Assembly: GCF_000717715.1 (NCBI RefSeq)
Contig: NZ_JOAI01000023.1
Span: 62,001 to 126,000, forward strand
Direction: 5' to 3'
Source of the DNA: Streptomyces sp. NRRL B-24484
GTDB lineage: Bacteria > Actinomycetota > Actinomycetes > Streptomycetales > Streptomycetaceae
Length of the DNA stretch: 64,000 nucleotides
A program made the translations under genes and the position numbers. The stretch's first letter is position 1. Each line of letters starts with the position of its first letter. The notes beneath the pieces are model-generated. The model was not told the DNA's origin and ran no database searches. It worked only from the letters and a program-made list of their open reading frames with translations. This document shows positions 58,296 through 64,000 of this stretch, in pieces.

Positions 58296-59429
58296 GTGAC
58301 CACTGCCACCGGGACCACCGTCGTCGAGAACGAGGCCGAACTGCGGGTCGGCCCGCTGGAACTCTTCTTCGACCTCGTCTTCGTCTTCACCGTCACCCAG
58401 CTGACCGCCAGCCTGGTGCACCACCTGACCCCGGGCGGGCTGGTGCGGGTGCTGGTGATGCTGGCGGTCATCTGGTGGATGTACGACGCGTTCATCTGGC
58501 TCACCAACGCGCTGCCGCCGTCCACCCACCCGCGGCGGGCCTTCCTGCTGCTCGGCATGACGGGCTTCCTGGTGGTCTCGCTCGCGGTGCCGCACGCCTT
58601 CGACGGCAGCGGGGCCGCGTTCGGCTGGGCCTACCTGCTGGTGATCGCCGTGCACACCGGGATGTTCGCCTCGGCCGGGGTGGCCCGTGGGGCGGTGCTG
58701 CGGATGGGCGGCCTGAACCTGGTCATCGCGGCCCTGGTGGTGGTCGGCGGCTACCTGCAGGGCTCCGTCCAACTCGCCCTGTGGACGGCCTCGCTGGCGC
58801 TGCAGATCGCCAACCCGTACGTCGTCGACCTGCCGCAGTTCCACCTGCGGGCGGACCACTTCGTGGAGCGGCACGGGCTGGTGGTGATCGTGGCCTTCGG
58901 CGAGTCGGTGGTCGCCCTGGGTGCCGGCGCCGCGGGCCACGACGAGCTCACGGCCGGGCCGGTGGGCGCGGCGGTCTGTGCGCTGGCGGTCTGCATCGGC
59001 CTGTGGTGGGCCTATTTCGGCCATGACGACGACGAGCGGGCGGTCGCCGTGATGGCGGTGCTGGACGACGCCCGGCGCAACCGCCTGGCGATCCGCGTCC
59101 ACAACCTCGGCCACTACGCGCTGCTGCTCGCGGTGATCCTCTTCGCGGCGGGCGCCGAGTCGGCCGTCGCGCACCCGACGGCGGCGCTGTCCCCCGCCCG
59201 GGCCGCCGTGCTGGCCGCCGGCCCGGCGCTCTTCCTGGTCGCCAACGCCGGGATCCGCCGCACCTTCGGGCTGCACCCGCTGCTGCCCCGGCTGGTGGCG
59301 GCCGCCCTGGTCGCGGCGACCGTCCCGCTCGGCACCGGGCGGTCGGCGCTCGCCCAACTCGGGGCGATCGCCGTCCTGATGGCCGCGGCCTTCGCCTGGG
59401 AGGAGCGGCACCGGATCGCCCGTGGCTGA
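58296..59429 (+). CDS. ltrA: Low temperature requirement protein A (LtrA) family
   Basis: A 377-residue membrane protein with about 11 segments. The family opens with VGPLELFFDLVFVFTVTQLT and has AVIWWMYDAFIWLTN, NPYVVDLPQFHLRADHFVERHGLVVIVAFGESVVALG and WWAYFGHDDDERA, all matching LtrA. First described as needed for growth of Listeria at low temperature; its transport or binding function is not established. Confidence 0.93.
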   Translation: MTTATGTTVVENEAELRVGPLELFFDLVFVFTVTQLTASLVHHLTPGGLVRVLVMLAVIWWMYDAFIWLTNALPPSTHPRRAFLLLGMTGFLVVSLAVPHAFDGSGAAFGWAYLLVIAVHTGMFASAGVARGAVLRMGGLNLVIAALVVVGGYLQGSVQLALWTASLALQIANPYVVDLPQFHLRADHFVERHGLVVIVAFGESVVALGAGAAGHDELTAGPVGAAVCALAVCIGLWWAYFGHDDDERAVAVMAVLDDARRNRLAIRVHNLGHYALLLAVILFAAGAESAVAHPTAALSPARAAVLAAGPALFLVANAGIRRTFGLHPLLPRLVAAALVAATVPLGTGRSALAQLGAIAVLMAAAFAWEERHRIARG

Positions 59430-59461
59430 GCCGGTGCCGCCCGGTGCCGTGCCCCGGCGGC

Positions 59462-60274
59462 TCAGCCCAACTTGGAGCGCAGTGCGGCCAGTTCCTCCGC
59501 GGTGACGCCGTGGGCGAGCAGGTAGCCCTCGACCGAGCCGTGCAGCTCGCGCATCCGGGCGAGCGCGGCGAGCAGGTTGTCCGCCTCCACCGGGTGGGAG
59601 AGCTGCTCCTCGCCGTTCTCGTCCAGGTAGGGCACCGGCCCCTTGTCGAGGCCGAGGTGCACGTTCGAGCGCAGGAAGTCCTCGACGATCTCCTCCTCGG
59701 ACAGCCCGGCGAGGTGGTGGACGACGGCGACGGTCAGGCCGGTGCGGTCCTTGCCCACGGCGCAGTGGACGACCGCGGGCGTCCCGTCCGGAGCGGCCAG
59801 CCGGCGGACGGTGCCGGCGATCGCGGCTCCGCCGGTCTCGGCCATGAAGAGGTAGACCTCGAGCGACCCCGACGGCCACTCGATGCCCGTCTCCGACCGG
59901 TCCGGCAGCAGCGGCAGGTGGTGGTCGAAGTAGTCCAGGCCGTGCCGCTCGTCCGGCCAGCGGCTGCGCTCGGTCGCGGTCCGCAGGTCGACGACGACCC
60001 GGATGCCGAGCGCCTCCAGCGCCCGGGCGCCCTGCGGGGTCAGCAGGGCGAGGGTGCCGGAGCGGAACAGCACGCCGGGGCGGACGGTGCCCACCCCGGC
60101 GTCCCGGAAGTTCGGCACCTCCGGGACGGCAGCGTGCGGCCGGGACCGCTGGTAGTCGAGGCGGGCGGGGATGTCGGAGGCCGCCGCGGGCGTCGCACCG
60201 GTGGTGACGGCCGTGGTGGTGGCGGTAACAGCGGCGTCGGTGTCGACGGCGTCGTCGAACTCGCTCTCGGTCAT
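59462..60274 (-). CDS. Tyrosine-protein phosphatase (Y_phosphatase3)
   Basis: A 270-residue phosphatase. NFRDAGVG and RSGTLALLTPQGARALEALG precede the DLRTATER segment and the P loop AVVHCAVGKDRTGLTVAVVH (C-x5-R). This form also resembles lipid phosphatases of the mycobacterial PtpB type. The first 35 residues are low complexity (Ala/Thr). Substrate unknown. Convergent with ltrA. Confidence 0.9.
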   Translation of the reverse strand: MTESEFDDAVDTDAAVTATTTAVTTGATPAAASDIPARLDYQRSRPHAAVPEVPNFRDAGVGTVRPGVLFRSGTLALLTPQGARALEALGIRVVVDLRTATERSRWPDERHGLDYFDHHLPLLPDRSETGIEWPSGSLEVYLFMAETGGAAIAGTVRRLAAPDGTPAVVHCAVGKDRTGLTVAVVHHLAGLSEEEIVEDFLRSNVHLGLDKGPVPYLDENGEEQLSHPVEADNLLAALARMRELHGSVEGYLLAHGVTAEELAALRSKLG

Positions 60275-60341
60275 GGGGCCAACGGTAGGCCGCCCGGCCC
60301 GCCGGGCGGGCCCGATCGCGAAACCCGTTCCGCCGTGCCGC

Positions 60342-61091
60342 TCACCGCCCGCCGGCGATGTCCAGGAAGGCCCCGGTGACGTACGAGGCGGCGGGCGAGA
60401 GCAGGTACAGGATGCTCTCGGCGACCTCCTCCGGCTGACCGCCGCGGCCCATCGGGAGCCCCGGCGCGACCCGGTCGACCCGGCCGGGTTCGCCGCCCAG
60501 CGCGTGGATGCCGGTGTGGATCAGGCCGGGACGCACCGCGTTGACCCGGATGCCCTCGCCGGCGACCTCCAGGGCCAGGCCGCGGGTCATCGAGTCGAGC
60601 GCACCCTTGGAGGCCGCGTAGTCCACGTACTCGTTGGGCGAGCCCAGCCGGGACGCGGCCGAGGACACGTTGACGATCGCCCCGCCGCGGCCGCCGTACC
60701 GGGTCGACATCCGGCGGACGGCCTCGCCCGCGCACAGGAACGGGCCGGTGATGTTCGCCGCCCAGATCCGGGCCAGCCGGTCCTCGTCCAGTTCGTCGAG
60801 GCGGCACTGCTTCTCCAGCGTGCCGGCGTTGTTCACCAGGCCGGTCGGCGTGCCGAGGCGCTCGTCGACCGTCTCGAACAGCCGCCGCGCCCCCTCGGCC
60901 CGGCTGACGTCCGCCCGGACGGCGATCGCGGTGCCGCCCGCGGCGCGGATGCCGTCCACCACGGCCTGCGCCGAGACGCTGTCGTTGAGGTAGTTGATGC
61001 AGACGCGGTGGCCGCGGGCCGCGGCCAGCCGGGCGGTGGCGGCCCCGATCCCGCGTCCGCCGCCGGTGACCACAAGGACGTCGTCGCTCAT
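60342..61091 (-). CDS. Short-chain dehydrogenase/reductase
   Basis: A 249-residue classical SDR. Cofactor motif VTGGGRGIGAATARLAAARG, GLVNNAGTL, catalytic NVSSAASRLGSPNEYVDYAASKGALD (Ser, Tyr-x-x-x-Lys), and IRVNAVRPGLIHTGI. The Arg/Asn after strand 2 (CINYLNDS) hints at NADP. Ends with AASYVTGAFLDIAGGR, typical of 3-oxoacyl-reductase-like members. Substrate not predictable. Divergent from the transglutaminase-like gene. Confidence 0.93.
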   Translation of the reverse strand: MSDDVLVVTGGGRGIGAATARLAAARGHRVCINYLNDSVSAQAVVDGIRAAGGTAIAVRADVSRAEGARRLFETVDERLGTPTGLVNNAGTLEKQCRLDELDEDRLARIWAANITGPFLCAGEAVRRMSTRYGGRGGAIVNVSSAASRLGSPNEYVDYAASKGALDSMTRGLALEVAGEGIRVNAVRPGLIHTGIHALGGEPGRVDRVAPGLPMGRGGQPEEVAESILYLLSPAASYVTGAFLDIAGGR

Positions 61092-61173
61092 GGCACCGAC
61101 CGTAGCCGAACCGGCCCTGTCCGAAGGGCGGAATTCCCGGCCGGCCCGCCCGCCCGCGCCGCAGGATGGCCGC

Positions 61174-61758
61174 ATGACCACGCAGCGCAACGTCCCGGAG
61201 ACGTCCGTCCCCGCCGCCGGAGACCCGGCCCACCTGGCCGCCGACGCGATCGTCGACCACGGCCACCCCTCGATCCGCGCCCTCGCCGGCCGCCTCCGCG
61301 GCGCGACAGCCGAGGAGACGGCACGCGCCCTGTACCTGTACGTCCGCGACGAGGTGGCGCACTCCTACGACGTGGACCGCTGGAGCGCGGCCGTCCGCGC
61401 CTCCGACGTGCTCGCCGCCGGGGACGCCGTCTGCCACGGCAAGTCCCACCTGCTGGTCGCGCTGCTGCGTGCCGAGGGCATCCCGGCCGGCCTGTGCTAC
61501 CAGCGGCTGGAGGCGCTGCACGGGCTCGTCGCGTACCGGCTGCCCGGGCGGTCGGAGTGGGTGCGGATCGACCCGCGCGGCAACCGGCCGGGCATGGACG
61601 CACAGTTCGCCACCACCCCGGCCGAGGAGCGGATCGCCTACCCCGACGTGCCGCTGGAGCCCGGTGTGCACGCCGCGGTGCCGCCGGTGCTGGCGGCGGG
61701 CCTCGCCCGCGGCGTACCGGGTGTCGCCTCCTTCGACTACATCCCGACCGCGCTCTGA
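61174..61758 (+). CDS. Transglutaminase-like family protein
   Basis: A 194-residue protein with the transglutaminase-like core: ARALYLYVRDEVAHSYDVDR, catalytic Cys in LAAGDAVCHGKSHLLVALLR, His in LEALHGLVAYRLPG and Asp in WVRIDPRGN. Such proteins are usually cysteine proteases or amidases in bacteria. No signal peptide. ATG 61174 follows GCAGGATGG. Confidence 0.9.
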   Translation: MTTQRNVPETSVPAAGDPAHLAADAIVDHGHPSIRALAGRLRGATAEETARALYLYVRDEVAHSYDVDRWSAAVRASDVLAAGDAVCHGKSHLLVALLRAEGIPAGLCYQRLEALHGLVAYRLPGRSEWVRIDPRGNRPGMDAQFATTPAEERIAYPDVPLEPGVHAAVPPVLAAGLARGVPGVASFDYIPTAL

Positions 61759-61926
61759 GTGGTCGACCCCGGGGGCGCCGGGGCACCTCCCGGCCGAAGG
61801 CTGCGGGCGGAACCGCGCGATTCGGACGGGAGCCACCGTACGGACCAGGGGTGAGCCGGATTTGTCAGGAGCGCCACCCCCGGACTGCGCAGTTCCCCGC
61901 GCCCCTGGCTCGACCACCCCGAGCGC

Positions 61927-63135
61927 CTAGGGAGTTGCCGCGCGGAGGGCGGCGATCCTGGGGGCGCGGCTCTTCGGCGAGTCCAGGCCGAAGCCGCGGG
62001 CGTCCCCCAGTTCGTCGCGGACGAAGGCCTCCGTGCGGTCGATCACCTCCTGCAGGGCCGGGTCCGGCGGCACGTACAGCCGGTGCACGATCTCGCGCGC
62101 CTCGGGGTCGTACTCCCACAGGCCGACGATCCGGCCGCGGTCGACCACGACGTGGGTCTGCGGGTCGGCCTCGGTGCCGAAGGTGCGTCCGGCCCGCCCG
62201 CCCGGCAGGGTCCGGTCGGCGTCGGCCGGGTCCAGCAGCCGGGGCAGGTCGCGGTGCAGCAGGTGGATGCCGTCGATCCCGGCGACCAGCGCGTAGGAGG
62301 GCTCGGCGGGCGGCTCGAAGGCCTCGAACTCCTCCGCCAGGGCGGCCGGCAGCAGCAGGTCGGTGCCGGGCAGGGTGACCAGGTCGAGCGGGGCCAGCGC
62401 GGCCTTGGCGGTCGCCGCCGTGAACCCGGTGAACCACCGCAGGTGCCGGACGGCCGCCGGCGCGGCCCACGCGAGGTACCGCTCGGCGAGCTCCGCGGCC
62501 GATCCGTGCACCGGCTGGTCCCACCGGACGTAGCCGTAACGCTGCTGGTCCAGGCGGCCGTTGACCGGAACCCGGCGGGCCTGGCCGCGGGACTGCAGCA
62601 GCCCGAGCGCCAGCGGCAGCGTGGTCGACACCCCGCGCCTGCGGCCCGCCTCGCCGAGCGACCGGACGGAGCCGCCCGCCGACTCGCGGATCGCCGCCGG
62701 CTCCAACGGCGCCTCCGGGGAGAGGACATGGCCGATCGTCAGGCACAGCTTCTCGATCTCGTCCCGGGTGACGCCCAGGTGCTTCACCGCGGACCCGATC
62801 TCGCTCTCCGGGACGCCCGCCCCGGCGGCCAGACCGAGCGCGTAGTCCGCCGCCGGCAGGACGTAGGTGCAGCCGCGGGCGGAGGGCAGCTCGTGCACCT
62901 CCAGCGCGGCCAGCGCCGCGTCCACCGCCTCCCGGTGCAGGCCGGCCCGGGCGAACAGGCCCAGGTACGGCGCCGCGCCGCCGACCGAACGGGCCCAGCC
63001 CGCCGCGGCGAGCACCTCGGCCGGGGAGGCGCCCGCGTGCGCCGGCTCCGGGCCGCCCGTCAGCCACTGCCGGTGCGCCCACCAGGCCCTGAGCTTCGCC
63101 GCCGGGACCACGCTGTCCATCAGCCCGTTCGCCAT
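61927..63135 (-). CDS. AlkZ-like winged-helix DNA glycosylase
   Basis: A 402-residue protein of the AlkZ/YcaQ (HTH_42) family, composed of tandem winged helices. LRAWWAHRQWLTGG opens it. The catalytic Q-x-Q/D motif of AlkZ lies in the family's central region; here the RYGYVRWDQPVHG segment and SYALVAGIDGIHLL are comparable, but I cannot confirm the exact catalytic pair. Family enzymes excise alkylated bases or unhook interstrand crosslinks. The start at ATG 63133-63135 fits the family length. Confidence 0.75.
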   Translation of the reverse strand: MANGLMDSVVPAAKLRAWWAHRQWLTGGPEPAHAGASPAEVLAAAGWARSVGGAAPYLGLFARAGLHREAVDAALAALEVHELPSARGCTYVLPAADYALGLAAGAGVPESEIGSAVKHLGVTRDEIEKLCLTIGHVLSPEAPLEPAAIRESAGGSVRSLGEAGRRRGVSTTLPLALGLLQSRGQARRVPVNGRLDQQRYGYVRWDQPVHGSAAELAERYLAWAAPAAVRHLRWFTGFTAATAKAALAPLDLVTLPGTDLLLPAALAEEFEAFEPPAEPSYALVAGIDGIHLLHRDLPRLLDPADADRTLPGGRAGRTFGTEADPQTHVVVDRGRIVGLWEYDPEAREIVHRLYVPPDPALQEVIDRTEAFVRDELGDARGFGLDSPKSRAPRIAALRAATP

Positions 63136-63276
63136 GGGCCCAGTATCGGCGGGCCGGAGCACGGGCGGCCGGAGCGACCTACCGACAATTCGGTCGCGCC
63201 CGGAGGCGGCGGCACGGCAGACTGCCCGTCCAGCCCCCACCGGCTCTGCCGGCCCCACCGACGGACGGAGACGCCC

Positions 63277-63951
63277 GTGCACGTCCTGCTCGCCGGCATC
63301 GTCGGCTCCACCGCCTACGGCCTCGCCCACGCCGGCTCGGACATCGACCGGCTCGGCCTGTTCGCCGCACCCACCGTCGAGTTCCACGGCCTGCAGCGGC
63401 CCGCCGAGTCGCACGTCACCACCGCGCCCGACCGCACCCTGCACGAGGCCGCGAAGTGGTGCCGGCTCGCCCTGAACGGCAACCCCACGGCCTCCGAACT
63501 CGCCTGGCTGCCCGAGGACATGTACGAGGTGCGCACCCCGCTGGGCGAGGAGCTGATCGGCATCCGCCGGTCCTTCCTCGGTGCGCACGCCGTCCGCCGC
63601 TCGTACCTCGGCTACGCCAGCCAGCAGTTCAGGAAGCTGACGACCCGGGACGCTGGCGACCCGGCCGCACGGGCCAGGGCCGCCAAGCACGCCCGGCACC
63701 TCGTGCGGCTGGTCGAACAGGGCCTCGCCCTGCACGAGACCGGCGAGGTCGTCGTGCGGCTCGCCGACCCCGAGCGGGTCCGCGCGCTCGGCGAGCGCTA
63801 CGCCGAGCGTCCGGAGGAGGCGGCCGGGCTGCTCGCCTCGGCCGAGGAGCGCTTCGACCGGCCCGGTGTGCTGCCGGAGGCGCCCGACGAGGCGCCGGCC
63901 GAGGCCTGGCTGCGCCGGGTCCGGGCCGTCCACCTGGATCCGGCGGCCTGA
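63277..63951 (+). CDS. Predicted nucleotidyltransferase (RlaP-like)
   Basis: A 224-residue protein. The polymerase-beta signature is at the N terminus: LAGIVGSTAYGLAHAGSDID, with GS and the D-x-D carboxylates. The rest is helical with ALNGNPTASELAWLPEDMYE, typical of the RNA repair pathway-associated nucleotidyltransferase family (PF10127). GGACGGAGA precedes the GTG. Complete; 50 bp of non-coding DNA follow to the window end. Confidence 0.85.
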   Translation: MHVLLAGIVGSTAYGLAHAGSDIDRLGLFAAPTVEFHGLQRPAESHVTTAPDRTLHEAAKWCRLALNGNPTASELAWLPEDMYEVRTPLGEELIGIRRSFLGAHAVRRSYLGYASQQFRKLTTRDAGDPAARARAAKHARHLVRLVEQGLALHETGEVVVRLADPERVRALGERYAERPEEAAGLLASAEERFDRPGVLPEAPDEAPAEAWLRRVRAVHLDPAA

Positions 63952-64000
63952 AGGTCGTCCGCGCACCGGTTCGAGCCGCGGCGCGGCGCACAATCCCCTG

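Overview
The window is high-GC actinomycete chromosome, almost certainly from the Streptomyces/Kitasatospora group. It carries bldC, a valine/leucine dehydrogenase, a DUF3073 protein, purF-purM and purA, with GTG starts, strong GGAGG-type ribosome binding sites and GC-rich hairpin terminators throughout. Two mobile elements interrupt the core chromosome.

Positions 1 to about 14,690 are the integrase-proximal end of a prophage whose other end lies outside the window. Reading leftward from its attachment site it holds a large serine integrase, a short rightward pair (XRE-type regulator plus a small protein), a divergent promoter with operator-like repeats, a tightly coupled leftward operon of small proteins, a replication-type protein with iteron-like repeats inside its own gene, accessory genes, small and large terminase subunits, portal, and the start of a minor capsid gene. 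A gene for a predicted SRA-like plus PD-(D/E)XK nuclease is inserted on the opposite strand between portal and minor capsid genes. The phage has split a GNAT acetyltransferase gene; only the N-terminal part (14,654-15,028) remains in the window.

Positions 15,100-37,300 are core chromosome: purA, a diacylglycerol-kinase-like gene, purF, purM, DUF3073, vdh, a conserved hypothetical, bldC, a tRNA-Asp, the RNA helicase hrpA, a methyltransferase, a WXG100-like/NlpC-P60 pair that looks like a type VII secretion cargo system, a lipoprotein, a coupled signalling-like operon (XRE regulator, HExxH metallopeptidase, multi-span membrane protein, MpaB-like oxygenase) and a rhodanese.

Positions 37,308-51,835 are a complete actinomycete integrative and conjugative element (AICE, pSAM2-like) in the 3' half of tRNA-Phe, bounded by 48-bp direct repeats. 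It encodes a HAD hydrolase and GntR regulator (leftward), then a rightward set: small proteins, DUF2637 membrane protein, RRQL zinc protein, RapZ-C-like protein, a spread-type protein, an FtsK-like Tra translocase, small proteins, a prim-pol replication protein, a DUF3987 protein, excisionase and tyrosine integrase. Non-coding DNA contains heptamer repeats after tra (clt candidate), eight TGACAGAACC-type repeats between replication genes and xis (origin candidate), and paired 12-bp arm-type repeats near both ends.

Positions 51,850-64,000 return to core chromosome: tRNA-Phe, tRNA-Asp and tRNA-Glu, a metallopeptidase, a fluoride channel pair with DUF190, a lipoprotein, a cold-shock-type DEAD-box helicase, a PARG-like macro-domain protein, LtrA, a tyrosine phosphatase, a short-chain dehydrogenase, a transglutaminase-like protein, an AlkZ-like glycosylase and a predicted nucleotidyltransferase.
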